NCBI GenBank assembly: GCA_025458905.1
Contig: JALORN010000038.1
Location: 1 to 64,000 of the forward strand
Length of the DNA stretch: 64,000 nucleotides
Source of the DNA: Steroidobacteraceae bacterium
Lineage (GTDB): Bacteria > Pseudomonadota > Gammaproteobacteria > Steroidobacterales > Steroidobacteraceae
Reading direction: 5' to 3'
A program made the translations under genes and the position numbers. The notes beneath the pieces were generated by a model. That model did no database searches. It had not been told where the DNA came from and was given only the letters and a program-made list of their open reading frames with translations. This document shows, one piece after another, positions 36,959-45,368 of the stretch. Position 1 is the first letter of the stretch. The number at the start of each line of letters is the position of its first letter.

Positions 36959-38013
36959 CCTTCATCCCCAAGCCGAAGATCGCGCACCCGAGCCTGCCCC
37001 GCAACGACCTCGGGCTCACCCGTCGCGACTACGAGGGCGCGCTCTCGACGCTGTGCGCAGGCTGCGGCCACGACTCGATCACCGCCGCCATCATCGAGGC
37101 CTGCTGGGGGATCTCGGCGCGGCCCGAGAACGTCGTCAAGCTCTCCGGGATCGGTTGCTCGTCCAAGACCACCGCGTATTTCGTCAGCGGTGGCCACGGT
37201 TTCAACTCGGTGCACGGTCGCATGCCGTCGATCGCGATGGGCGCGAACGCCGCCAACCGCGACCTCCACTACATCGGCGTCTCGGGCGACGGCGATTCGC
37301 TGTCGATCGGCCTCGGGCAGTTCTGTCACGCGATCCGTCGCAACGTGAACATGCTCTACCTGATCGAGAACAACGGGGTGTACGGCCTCACCAAGGGCCA
37401 GTTCTCGGCCTCGGCCGACATCGGCACCAGGGCCAAGAAGGGCGACGTCAACCAGCAGCCGCCGATCGACCCGGTGCTGCTGGCGATGAACCTCGGCGCC
37501 GGCTTCGTCGCGCGCAGCTTCTCGGGCGACAAGGCGCAGCTCGTGCCGCTGATCCAGGCAGGATTGAAGTACGCCGGGTTCGCCGTGATCGACATCATCT
37601 CGCCCTGCGTCACCTTCAACGACCACGAGGGCTCGACCAAGAGCTACGCCTACACGCGCGAGCACACCGAGGCCGTGGTGGCCGCCGACTTCGTGCCGCT
37701 GCAGCGCGAGATCACGGCGGACTATGGCGCCGGCGAGGCGCTGCCGGTGGTGATGCACGACGGCAGCCGCGTGGTGCTGCGCAAGCTCGCCGAGGACCAC
37801 GACCCGTCGGACCCGCACATGGCCTATCACTCGGTGCAGCAGCACCTCGCGCGTGGCGAGATCCTGACCGGGCTGCTGCACCTCCGGCCGACGGAGAAGA
37901 CCGAGTTCCACGCGCTCAACCGGACCCCGGACCAGCCGCTGAACCAGCTGCCGTACGCCAAGCTCGCGCCGGGATCGAAGGCGCTGGAGAAGATACTCGC
38001 GCGCTACCGGTGA
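36955..38013 (+). CDS. korB: 2-oxoacid:ferredoxin oxidoreductase beta subunit
   Basis: TPP-binding beta subunit. 352 residues: STLCAGCGHDSITAAIIEAC (Cys ligands of a cluster), VVKLSGIGCSSKTTAYFVSG, HGRMPSIAMGANAANRDLHY, the TPP/Mg motif YIGVSGDGDSLSIGLGQF with IENNGVYGLTKGQ, and VIDIISPCVTFNDHEGSTKS with the third Cys region. Intact, with ATGA overlap to korA. With the flavoprotein upstream it would oxidatively decarboxylate a 2-oxoacid, probably 2-oxoglutarate, to acyl-CoA while reducing ferredoxin; substrate choice is inference. Confidence 0.94.
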   Translation: MTFIPKPKIAHPSLPRNDLGLTRRDYEGALSTLCAGCGHDSITAAIIEACWGISARPENVVKLSGIGCSSKTTAYFVSGGHGFNSVHGRMPSIAMGANAANRDLHYIGVSGDGDSLSIGLGQFCHAIRRNVNMLYLIENNGVYGLTKGQFSASADIGTRAKKGDVNQQPPIDPVLLAMNLGAGFVARSFSGDKAQLVPLIQAGLKYAGFAVIDIISPCVTFNDHEGSTKSYAYTREHTEAVVAADFVPLQREITADYGAGEALPVVMHDGSRVVLRKLAEDHDPSDPHMAYHSVQQHLARGEILTGLLHLRPTEKTEFHALNRTPDQPLNQLPYAKLAPGSKALEKILARYR

Positions 38014-38054
38014 GCGCGCTAGACTGCGCGGCGTCCACAGAGCTGGAGTCGAAG

Positions 38055-38180
38055 ATGGGCAAGGGTGATCCCAGGACCAAGCGCGGCAAGATCTACCAGG
38101 GTTCGTTCGGCAAGACGCGCCCCAAGGACCCGAAGCGCGGCAAGAAGACGGCGGCGAAGAAGAGCACGTCGCGCAAGTGA
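38055..38180 (+). CDS. 30S ribosomal protein Thx
   Basis: A 41-residue, very basic protein, MGKGDPRTKRGKIYQGSFGK followed by a Lys/Arg tail. This matches the MGKGDxKTKRGKIxxGSxG pattern of ribosomal protein Thx, which sits in a cavity of the 30S head. The start is preceded by GGAGTCGAAG. It lies 41 nt after korB and ahead of a strong terminator. Often missed by annotation because of its length. Confidence 0.85.
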   Translation: MGKGDPRTKRGKIYQGSFGKTRPKDPKRGKKTAAKKSTSRK

Positions 38181-38275
38181 CGGGCTGCGCCTGACGGGCG
38201 CGGTCGCGCCGTCACGAGCGAGCCGGCACCGTCTGCCGCGGCAGCACGGGCCAGACCGGAAAGTCACAGGTCGAG

Positions 38276-38310
38276 CGGCCCGCGGGGGTGACCCCGCGGG
38301 CCGTTTCGTT
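38276..38310 (+). terminator. Rho-independent terminator after the Thx gene
   Basis: CGGCCCGCGGGG (38276-38287) pairs perfectly over 12 bp with CCCCGCGGGCCG (38292-38303) around a GTGA loop, followed by TTTCGTT. It ends the kor-Thx transcription unit. Confidence 0.85.
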
Positions 38311-38353
38311 ATCCCGGTTCCGTTTCGCCGTCGCGTGCGGTCGTCCTGCGACC

Positions 38354-40027
38354 TCACGCCGCGCGGGTCGCCAGCGGGCGCACGGCGTGCTGCCTGCCCG
38401 GATCCGGATCCGGATCCGGCTCCGGCGCGGCGGCCGCCGCGTCCGGCGCGTGCCCTTCGGCCACGGGGGGCGCCCCCGCGCTGCGTGCGGCGAAGGCGCC
38501 GAGCACGCGCATCACGCAGTCGGCCTGCTGCTGCATCGACCCGGCGACGCGCGCCATGTGCTGGGCCATCAGCGCATTGCGCTGGGTCGAGGCGTCGATC
38601 TGCAGGATGGACTGGTTGATCTGGCCGACGCCCTCGGCCTGCTCGAGGTTCGCGCCGCTGATCTCCTGGATGGTCGCAGTCACTTTCTCCACCGCGCCGA
38701 TCACGTCCTCCATGGTGCGCTGGGCCTCGCCCACCAGCGCCTGCCCACGCTGCACCGTCGAGACCGATTCGCCGGCGAGGCCGCGGATGTCGCGTGCGGC
38801 CGTGGCGCAGCGCTGCGAGAGGCTGCGCACCTCCTGAGCGACGATCGCGAAGCCACGGCCATGCTCGCCGGCGCGGGCGGCCTCGACCGAGGCGTTGAGC
38901 GCCAGCAGGTTGGTCTGGAAGGCGATGCCGTCGATCGCGTCGACGATCTCGGCGATGCGGCGCGCGGCGGCGGCGATGCCCGCCATCGCCGTGGCCACGT
39001 CGGCCACGGTCGTGCCGCCGCGGCGCGTGGTGTCGCTCGCCTCGCGGGCGAGCCGGGTGGCGAGCGCCGCGCTGTCGGCGTTGCTCTTGACGGTGGAGTG
39101 CAGCTCCTCCACCGAGGCCGCGGTTTCCTCGAGGCTGGCCGCGTTCTCGCCCACGCGGTTCGACATCTGCACGTTTTCGTCGACGATCTCGCCGACCCCG
39201 CCCAGCAGTTGCTGCACGGCGCCGCGGGTGTCGATCATCACGCCCTTGAGCTTGGCGTTCATCTGGTCGAGCACCGCCGCGAGCGCCGCCACTTCCGGGT
39301 CGCCGCCGCGCGGGAAGCCGACGCGCAGGTCGCCCTCGACGATGGCGCGAGCCACGCTGCGCAGCCCCCGCAGCGGCGCGAGCAGGCGCCAGCGGGCCAG
39401 CGCAGCCAGCGCGAGCGCGAGCGCCGCGCCCGCGGTCGCGACGGCGCCGCTCGCCGGTACGAGTGCATGGCTGGCCCAGCCGAGCCAGGCGAGCATCCCC
39501 GCGAGCGCGAGCAACCCCGCCGGCAGCAGCACCGCTGCCGGCATCGAGGCGGCCGTGCGCAGCCGGCCGCCGATGCTACGGTCGCGCACGCGACCGCCGT
39601 CGAGGCTCACGCCCGCCGCGTCGCCCGAGTTGATGCGGCGGTAGAGCACCTCGGCGGCGTCGACCTCGGCGCGCGACGGCTTGACCCGGACCGAGAGGTA
39701 GCCGATGCGGCGACCGTCTGCCTCGATCGGCGAGACGTTGGCGCGCACCCAGTAGAATCCACCGTCCTTGCGCCGGTTCTTGACCATCCCGGTCCAGGGC
39801 CGGCCAGCCTTGATCGTGCGCCACAGGTCGCGGAACGCGTCCTTGGGCATGTCGGGGTGTCGCACCAGGTTCTGCGGCTGCCCCATGCATTCCTCGAGCG
39901 TGTAGCCGCTGGAGCGGACGAAGGCCGCGTTTGCGTAGGTGATGCGGCTCTGGAGGTCGGTGTGGGTGATGATGACGTCCGCATCGTCCAGCACGTACTC
40001 GCCGCTGGCACGGGTATTCGACTGCAT
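38354..40027 (-). CDS. Aer-like methyl-accepting chemotaxis protein with PAS domain
   Basis: A 557-residue receptor. An N-terminal PAS domain (residues 12-120: [54 protein letters not shown]) matches Aer-type energy or redox sensors. Then come hydrophobic segments around 160-210, a HAMP-like region, and a signalling domain with [20 protein letters not shown] and [20 protein letters not shown], the invariant hairpin tip. The tail has a short Pro-Asp repeat from GGATCC units. No periplasmic ligand domain is evident, as in Aer. FAD binding is likely by family but not proven. Confidence 0.9.
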   Translation of the reverse strand: MQSNTRASGEYVLDDADVIITHTDLQSRITYANAAFVRSSGYTLEECMGQPQNLVRHPDMPKDAFRDLWRTIKAGRPWTGMVKNRRKDGGFYWVRANVSPIEADGRRIGYLSVRVKPSRAEVDAAEVLYRRINSGDAAGVSLDGGRVRDRSIGGRLRTAASMPAAVLLPAGLLALAGMLAWLGWASHALVPASGAVATAGAALALALAALARWRLLAPLRGLRSVARAIVEGDLRVGFPRGGDPEVAALAAVLDQMNAKLKGVMIDTRGAVQQLLGGVGEIVDENVQMSNRVGENAASLEETAASVEELHSTVKSNADSAALATRLAREASDTTRRGGTTVADVATAMAGIAAAARRIAEIVDAIDGIAFQTNLLALNASVEAARAGEHGRGFAIVAQEVRSLSQRCATAARDIRGLAGESVSTVQRGQALVGEAQRTMEDVIGAVEKVTATIQEISGANLEQAEGVGQINQSILQIDASTQRNALMAQHMARVAGSMQQQADCVMRVLGAFAARSAGAPPVAEGHAPDAAAAAPEPDPDPDPGRQHAVRPLATRAA

Positions 40028-40285
40028 CGCTTCGCTCGCTCCGGTCGTGAGGTCTCGACGGGGCTATCGGCCCGCGTATCGGCGTCTGGAGCCGCGAGTG
40101 ACAGAAAACCGCCTTGGCTGACACCCGCGTGCGTCAGATGGTCGTGACGCGCCGCATGGCCCACTGAGGGGATGCGAATGAGTCTCGATCGCTCGTCTCC
40201 AGGACGTCGAGGATGCGACCCTGGGTGGCGGAGCCGCGTGGGTAGCCTGTGGTCGCAGCACTTTCCGCCGGGGTGCCGTTCGCCC

Positions 40286-40349
40286 CCGACGTGAGGATCC
40301 ACGTCGGAATTCCTTACACACGGCGAGGTGACGGAAAACAAACGTCACC
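40286..40349. promoter_or_regulatory. Two inverted repeats upstream of the sigma-54 promoter
   Basis: CCGACGTG-N6-CACGTCGG (40286-40307, perfect 8-bp arms) and GGTGACG-N9-CGTCACC (40327-40349, perfect 7-bp arms). They lie 22-85 nt upstream of the -24 element, where an enhancer-binding protein could bind. Confidence 0.5.
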
Positions 40350-40370
40350 CCAATCAGTGACCTGCGTCCC

Positions 40371-40384
40371 GGCACGAAACCTGC
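40371..40384 (+). promoter_or_regulatory. Sigma-54 (-24/-12) promoter of the PEP-CTERM gene
   Basis: GGCACG-N6-TGC: GG at 40371-40372 and GC at 40383-40384 with exactly 10 nt between, matching TGGCACG-N4-TTGC except for two T to C changes. The start point would be about 40396, leaving a short leader before the ATG at 40428 and excluding an upstream in-frame ATG at 40392. Confidence 0.68.
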
Positions 40385-40427
40385 ACGCCAAATGAAGCGT
40401 CGATATGTTCGACCATGCGTCGAGAGA

Positions 40428-41180
40428 ATGAACGTGAACAAGAATCGCCTTGCAGCCGCCTCGCTGTTCGTCGGCACCCTCGCCCTGGCTCCGTCCGCGC
40501 ATGCGGCACTGGTCCTTCATGACACCCTCATAGAGTTTTCGAGCCTCTCCGCGCTCCAGGGTGACGCAACGAACGCGTCGAGCAGCAATACCCAGCTGGT
40601 TTCCGTGGCTCCCGAGCGCACCCTCCTGAACAACCCGTTCGACGGCAACCTCGGTACCGCCTATTCGCTGGGGCTGGGTGGCACCGGTTTGGGTTTGGGC
40701 GGTTTTGGCGGCCAGCTTGAATTGGTCATCAGCCCGACCAATCGCTTCATCACCGCCGTTTCGGTGGTCGAATGGACCTTTGCCGGCAGCGGCCACCAGG
40801 AGATCGCCCTGCTGTCCCTGGGCGTCAATGGCGGGGGTTACGTCGACATCGGCACACTGATCAATTCGCAGGTCCCCGGGGGCTCCGGCGTGACCAATCT
40901 GGCCCCGCAAGTCGCCTCCTTGAGTTTCTCCAGTCTCGGCGCCGACTACACCAGCTTCTCGCTGACGGTGCTCAGCGGCGCGTTCAACACGCTGAGGTTC
41001 CGTGATCAGTCGGTCTACGCCCTCGGTGCGGGTGGCACGACCAACCGTGACGGCTTCGACATCGCCCAGTTGAGCATCACGTCATCCGACGTCGCACCGG
41101 TGACGGTACCGGAGCCGGCAACGCTGGCGCTGCTCGGTATCGGCTTGCTCGGACTGAGCGCGGCGCGTCGCCGCGCCTGA
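40428..41180 (+). CDS. PEP-CTERM sorting-domain protein
   Basis: A 250-residue exported protein. It has a signal peptide (NRLAAASLFVGTLALAPSAH-A), a Ser/Gly/Leu-rich beta-type body (TAYSLGLGGTGLGLGGFGGQ), and a C-terminal PEP-CTERM tripartite signal: VPEPATLALLGIGLLGLSAA followed by RRRA. Exosortase would cleave at PEP and deliver it to the surface, usually in exopolysaccharide producers. The start at 40428 fits the sigma-54 promoter. Base composition is less GC-rich than its neighbours, as expected for a fast-evolving surface protein. Function unknown. Confidence 0.92.
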   Translation: MNVNKNRLAAASLFVGTLALAPSAHAALVLHDTLIEFSSLSALQGDATNASSSNTQLVSVAPERTLLNNPFDGNLGTAYSLGLGGTGLGLGGFGGQLELVISPTNRFITAVSVVEWTFAGSGHQEIALLSLGVNGGGYVDIGTLINSQVPGGSGVTNLAPQVASLSFSSLGADYTSFSLTVLSGAFNTLRFRDQSVYALGAGGTTNRDGFDIAQLSITSSDVAPVTVPEPATLALLGIGLLGLSAARRRA

Positions 41181-41251
41181 TGGCGCTCCTGGGAGCGACG
41201 GCCGGACGCGGCGTTCGAAGGGCGATCGTGCGTGCCGTGCGCTAGCCACTG

Positions 41252-41279
41252 AGCGGCGGCTCGCGGGCCGCTTCTATTT
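41252..41279 (+). terminator. Weak terminator-like hairpin after the PEP-CTERM gene
   Basis: AGCGGC (41252-41257) with GCCGCT (41267-41272), followed by TCTATTT. It overlaps the end of the convergent DUF1838 gene. Confidence 0.4.
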
Positions 41280-42146
41280 GCGCTGCTTCAGGTACTCGCT
41301 GTCCTCGAACACGAATTCGGTCCAGTTCTTCGTGTCGAAGATCTCCGGCACGAAGCGCCGCGCGCCCTCGCGCACCGCGGCGGGCAGCGCCTCGAGGTCG
41401 CGGATCTTGGTGCCGAAGCCGCGCGCGACGGTGCCACCGGGGCGCTCGCCCATGCCCATCCACGCCTGCCAGCGGTTCTTGTTCTGCAGCTGCAGGTGCG
41501 CCGGTGCCGACAGTACCTTCGGGTCGGCTACGTCGGCCAGGGCGGCCGACATGGTCATGAAGGAATTGACGTAGTTCGTCTGCCCGGGCCGCACCATGTC
41601 GGGCGAGTTCTCGATCGACTGCGTCGCGACGAAAACGCGCTCGCCGAGCGTCTCGATCGGCAGCAGCCTGGGGTTGAAGCCCATCGCGATCACGCCCCCG
41701 GGTGTGTAGACCCGCGGCACAGGCCCCAGGCGAAAATGGTGGATCGGCACGCGCTGGCCCGTCACCGGGTTGTCGAAGTGCTCGAGCGGCTCGTAGCCGT
41801 CGAACTTCGTGTAGAAGCCGACCTCGTACTTGCGCATCTCGTGTGCGTCGTCCTCCTTCGGCTCCCAGTAGTCGACGAGGATGTTGTTCATGGTGAACAG
41901 CGGCACGAAGTTGCCCGAGCCGAGGTCGGCGTAGAGGTTCAGCCGCATGAAGGAGTGCACGACCTCGCGGCCGAGGCTGCCGACGACCTTGACGTGCGTG
42001 CGGTGGGCGACCAGCGGATCCGTGAAGTCCGGCGCGGACGCGGTGCTGCGGCGTCCCGTGGTCGCAGCGGAGGCCTGGGAGCCTGCGCCGAGGGCGGCCA
42101 GGCCAGCGGCGGCGGTCAGTGCATCGCGACGGGTGAGTTCTCGCAT
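41274..42146 (-). CDS. DUF1838 family Tat-exported protein
   Basis: A 290-residue protein with a twin-arginine signal (MRELTRRDALTAAAGLAALG) and a DUF1838 body: HVKVVGSLGREVVHSFMRLN, FTMNNILVDYWEPKEDDAHE, PIHHFRLGPVPRVYTP, TNYVNSFMTMSAALADVADP and LQNKNRWQAWMGMGERPGGT. The family has no known activity; a folded, perhaps cofactor-bearing periplasmic enzyme is suggested by Tat export. A second DUF1838 gene lies at 54700. It lies 94 nt downstream of the MFS gene on the same strand. Confidence 0.85.
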   Translation of the reverse strand: MRELTRRDALTAAAGLAALGAGSQASAATTGRRSTASAPDFTDPLVAHRTHVKVVGSLGREVVHSFMRLNLYADLGSGNFVPLFTMNNILVDYWEPKEDDAHEMRKYEVGFYTKFDGYEPLEHFDNPVTGQRVPIHHFRLGPVPRVYTPGGVIAMGFNPRLLPIETLGERVFVATQSIENSPDMVRPGQTNYVNSFMTMSAALADVADPKVLSAPAHLQLQNKNRWQAWMGMGERPGGTVARGFGTKIRDLEALPAAVREGARRFVPEIFDTKNWTEFVFEDSEYLKQRK

Positions 42147-42240
42147 CGTGTGTTCCTCTGCAGGGAGACGGGTGAAGCGCTGCCGCGGCAGCGGTCGGCG
42201 AGGTGCACGGCGGGCCCGCGCGCCACGGTGCCCTGCCCCG

Positions 42241-43488
42241 TCAGGCGCGCGCGCGCGCGTCGGACTCGAACTGCGCGGCGATGCGGATGAACGCAGCGAT
42301 TCCCACCATCAGCGCGGCCGCACCCGCCACGAACGGCGCGCCCGGCAGCTGCAGCGTGCCCCCGGGGCTGGTGGCAGCGCTGAAGAGGTGGGTCATCGTG
42401 AACGGCGTGACGATCGCGGTGAAGCTGACGATGCCGCCGATCGCGCCCTGCAGCTCGCCCTGCGCATTCGCCGGCACGGCGCGCGACAGCATCGCACGCA
42501 CCGCGGGCATCGTCAGGCCCAGCAGGCAGGCGAAGGGCACCGAGGCGAACAGCATCGCCGGGGTGGTCGAGAACGCGTAGCCGAGGAAGCCGAGCGCGCC
42601 GCCGGCGAGGCCGATGTAGACCGTGGTCGACTCGCCGAGCTTGCGGGTGAAGAGGCCGACGAGACCCCCTTGCACGACCGCGGTGCCGAGCCCGAGGGCC
42701 GCCAGCGACAGGCCGATCTCGCGCTCGGTCCAGCCGAACTTCGCCATGGTCACCCAGGTCCAGGACGAGGGCAGGGTGTCGTGGCCGACCTGGTACATGA
42801 ACAGCACGAACAGCAGCACCATCGCGCCCGGGATGCCGGCCAGCTGGCGGATCGCGCCGAACACGTTGGCGCGGCGCGCGGAGAACGCGCGCCGGTTCGC
42901 CTCCGGCAGGGTCTCGCGCAGCACCAGCAGCGCGATCAGGAAGTTCACCGCGGTGAAGGCCGCGGCAGCGAAGAACGGCACGCGCGAGCCGTACTGCCCG
43001 AGCAGCCCGCCGACCACCGGGCCGACGATGAAGCCCATGCCCCAGGCGGCGCCGTTCATGCCGAAGTACTTCGCGCGGTCGGCCTGCGGCACGAGGTCGG
43101 CCACCACGGCATTCGCGGTGGCGAAGGTGGCGCCGGCGACGCCGGCGATCACGCGGCCGACGAACAGCCAGAACAGCGTCGGCGCGAAGCCCATGATGAG
43201 GTAGTCGACCGACAGTGCCGCCAGCGAGGCCATGATGATCGGCTTGCGCCCATACCGGTCGCTGAGGTTGCCGAGCACCGGCGAGAACAGGAACTGCATC
43301 AGCGCGTAGGAGACGGCGAGCCAGCCGCCGATCGGCGCGGCCTCCGCGAGCGGCAGCCCGGTCAGCTCCATCACGAGCTTCGGTGCCACCGGCAGCACGA
43401 TGCCGATGCCCATCGAGTCGATGAACAGCGCCATCGCGACGACGGGCAGGATGCGCTTGCGCGCGGCGAGGGCCTGTTCCGGAGTCAA
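42241..43488 (-). CDS. TCR/Tet-type MFS transporter
   Basis: A 415-residue 12-helix major facilitator of the DHA1 tetracycline-resistance-like type. Features: MALFIDSMGIGIVLPVAPKL in helix 1 with the TetA-like Asp, LFSPVLGNLSDRYGRKPIIM (motif A), GFIVGPVVGGLLGQYGSRVP (motif C), and a long central loop. The start overlaps the stop of the KAS III gene (ATGA). Coupling to a ketoacyl synthase suggests export of, or resistance to, an acyl or polyketide-type compound; that is inference. Confidence 0.9.
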   Translation of the reverse strand: MTPEQALAARKRILPVVAMALFIDSMGIGIVLPVAPKLVMELTGLPLAEAAPIGGWLAVSYALMQFLFSPVLGNLSDRYGRKPIIMASLAALSVDYLIMGFAPTLFWLFVGRVIAGVAGATFATANAVVADLVPQADRAKYFGMNGAAWGMGFIVGPVVGGLLGQYGSRVPFFAAAAFTAVNFLIALLVLRETLPEANRRAFSARRANVFGAIRQLAGIPGAMVLLFVLFMYQVGHDTLPSSWTWVTMAKFGWTEREIGLSLAALGLGTAVVQGGLVGLFTRKLGESTTVYIGLAGGALGFLGYAFSTTPAMLFASVPFACLLGLTMPAVRAMLSRAVPANAQGELQGAIGGIVSFTAIVTPFTMTHLFSAATSPGGTLQLPGAPFVAGAAALMVGIAAFIRIAAQFESDARARA

Positions 43489-44561
43489 GATCGCTTCCCC
43501 TTGGCTTCGATGATGGCGCGCACGATCTGCAGCGCGCTGCGCTCGCAGGGCGGCAGCGCCGCGTCGGAGGTGGCGAGCGGCGTGGTGCGCTCGCCCCAGC
43601 GGACGAGGTGCGCGCAGAAGGTGAGCCCGCCGCCGAACGCCGGCATCAGCAGGCGTGCGCCCGCGCCGATGCGGCCTTCCTCGAGCGCCTCGCAGAGCGC
43701 GACCGGCACAGTGGCCGCGGACATGTTGCCGTAGCGCTGCACGTTGACGTAGACCCGCTCCATCGGCACGCCGGCACGCTTCGCGACCGACTCGATGATG
43801 CGCAGGTTCGCCTGGTGCGGCACGACGAGGTCGACGTCCCCGGGCGCGAGGCCGGCGCGCGCCAACACGTCCTCGCAGGCCTGGCTCATGCCGTGCACGG
43901 CCTTCTTGAAGATCTCCTGGCCCTCGAACTGCCAGCGCGTGTCGCCGAGGTTACGGCCCTGGTTGATGTAGGCGCCGCCGATGCCGTGGATGCGCAGGAT
44001 CTCGCGCGACTCGCCGTAGCAGCCGAGCTTCTCGAGCTGCAGGCCGTCGTCCGCATCGCCAGCCTGAAGCACGACGGCCGCGGCGCCGTCGCCGAACAAC
44101 ACCGCGACGTCGCGGTCGCTCCAGTCCATGAACGGCGAGATCAGCTCGGCGCCGACCACCAGGGCGTTCCGCGCGACGCCCGTCCGCAGCATCGCGGTCG
44201 CGGTCGAGAGGCCGTATAGAAAGCTCGTGCAGGCGGTGTTGACGTCCATCGCCGCGCAGCCCTCGGCACCGATGGCGCGCTGCAGGCCCGAGGCCTGGTT
44301 CGGGCACTGGTCGTCGTAGGTGGTGCTGCCGAACACGATGAGGTCGATGTCGACGCCCTCGAGGCCGGCACAGGCGAGCGCACGCTTCGCCGCGACCGCG
44401 GCGAGCTCGCCGAGCGACACGTGCGAGATCCGTCGTTCGCGGATGCCGGTGCGCGTCGCCACCCAATCGTCGCTGGTGTCGAGGAAGGTGGCGAGATCGT
44501 CGTTGGAGAGGACCGCCGGGGGCAGGCACTTGCCCCAGCCGGTGATGCTGGCACTGGGCAT
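43485..44561 (-). CDS. 3-oxoacyl-ACP synthase III (FabH-like)
   Basis: A 358-residue ketoacyl synthase III with the complete Cys-His-Asn triad: Cys111 in DVNTACTSFLYGL, His249 in VPHQANLRI and Asn279 in YGNMSAATVP, plus the N-terminal DDWVATRTGIRERR motif. It is longer than housekeeping FabH (about 320) by a C-terminal tail, and it stands apart from fab genes, next to an MFS exporter. This suggests a specialised condensing enzyme (for example a starter acyl transfer) rather than the housekeeping copy. The substrate is unknown. Confidence 0.88.
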   Translation of the reverse strand: MPSASITGWGKCLPPAVLSNDDLATFLDTSDDWVATRTGIRERRISHVSLGELAAVAAKRALACAGLEGVDIDLIVFGSTTYDDQCPNQASGLQRAIGAEGCAAMDVNTACTSFLYGLSTATAMLRTGVARNALVVGAELISPFMDWSDRDVAVLFGDGAAAVVLQAGDADDGLQLEKLGCYGESREILRIHGIGGAYINQGRNLGDTRWQFEGQEIFKKAVHGMSQACEDVLARAGLAPGDVDLVVPHQANLRIIESVAKRAGVPMERVYVNVQRYGNMSAATVPVALCEALEEGRIGAGARLLMPAFGGGLTFCAHLVRWGERTTPLATSDAALPPCERSALQIVRAIIEAKGKRS

Positions 44562-44727
44562 GGGATCCCCTTCCCACGAGTCGGTGTGTTGCGTTCAGGA
44601 TACGCGCGCCCGACGCCCCTTTCCACGAGTCGGCCAGCGTCGACGATTGCGCGGCCGCGGGGCGATCCGCCGGGGTTAAGGTCCGGGTGACCGGGCGGTC
44701 CGCCCGGGCAGGGGAGAAGGTCCAGTC

Positions 44728-45267
44728 ATGTGGATGCCGCCGATCGAGCCCGAGTGGGCCGGCAAGGTCGAGTTCTACGAGCTCGTGTTCGGGACGTGGA
44801 CCGTGTACGCGTTCCTGGTGTGGTTCTGGCAGTCGGTGCTGAAGGAGCCGCTGGCGGAGTGGCGCTACGCCATGATCACCTTCCTCGGCGCCGGTGCGTT
44901 CTGGATCAACCACTATTTCCTGAAGTCGCCAGGCTGGCTGACGATGATCAACCTCTACACGGTGTTCTTCGTCTACGCCTACTGGCGACTCGCGATCCGC
45001 GGGCGCCCCGGTCGCAGCTTCGGCTGGAAGGCGCTGGCGTTCGCCTCGTCCATCCTCTTCACCGTGGTCTTCATCGCCTTCGAGCAGCTCGCGCGCTACG
45101 GCGTCGAGAACTGGGGCATGCACGAATTCTGCTGGATGTCGATGTCCTTCCTCGGCTTCGTCTGGCTGATCCGCTGGCGCGGCACGACGGCGGTGAAGCC
45201 GCGCGTGGCGGCCGATGCACAGGCCTTGCCGAAGACCCTGTGGCGCGGCGCCGGCGGCAACGCCTGA
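44728..45267 (+). CDS. Uncharacterised four-helix membrane protein
   Basis: A 179-residue inner membrane protein with about four to five hydrophobic helices rich in Trp, Tyr and Phe (TWTVYAFLVWFWQSVL, MITFLGAGAFWINHYFL, MINLYTVFFVYAYWRLAI, ALAFASSILFTVVFIAFEQL, HEFCWMSMSFLGFVWLI) and a basic C-terminal tail. A strong GGGGAGAAGG ribosome-binding site precedes the ATG. I do not recognise a family. It is divergent from the KAS III gene, so the 166-nt gap probably holds both promoters. Confidence 0.72.
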   Translation: MWMPPIEPEWAGKVEFYELVFGTWTVYAFLVWFWQSVLKEPLAEWRYAMITFLGAGAFWINHYFLKSPGWLTMINLYTVFFVYAYWRLAIRGRPGRSFGWKALAFASSILFTVVFIAFEQLARYGVENWGMHEFCWMSMSFLGFVWLIRWRGTTAVKPRVAADAQALPKTLWRGAGGNA

Positions 45268-45368
45268 ACGACGGCTGATCCCGGGGCGCAGCCCGCCCTG
45301 CTGCGACCCGCCCGAGCGTGGCGCAGCGAACCGATGCGCCAGCGGGGCGCTGCTAGCGTCCCGTCATC

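Noticed and set aside
33394-38013. A single 1539-codon frame spanning the flavoprotein, korA and korB
   Set aside because: Only its korA 5' end and korB parts are meaningful; the rest is out-of-frame reading of two other genes.
38398-38425. GGATCC tandem units, considered as a regulatory repeat
   Set aside because: They lie in frame within the chemotaxis receptor tail and encode a short Pro-Asp repeat; most likely simple slippage.
41252-41279. The AGCGGC/GCCGCT hairpin as a finding in its own right
   Set aside because: Six base pairs with a weak T-run in GC-rich DNA can arise by chance; kept only as a low-confidence terminator.
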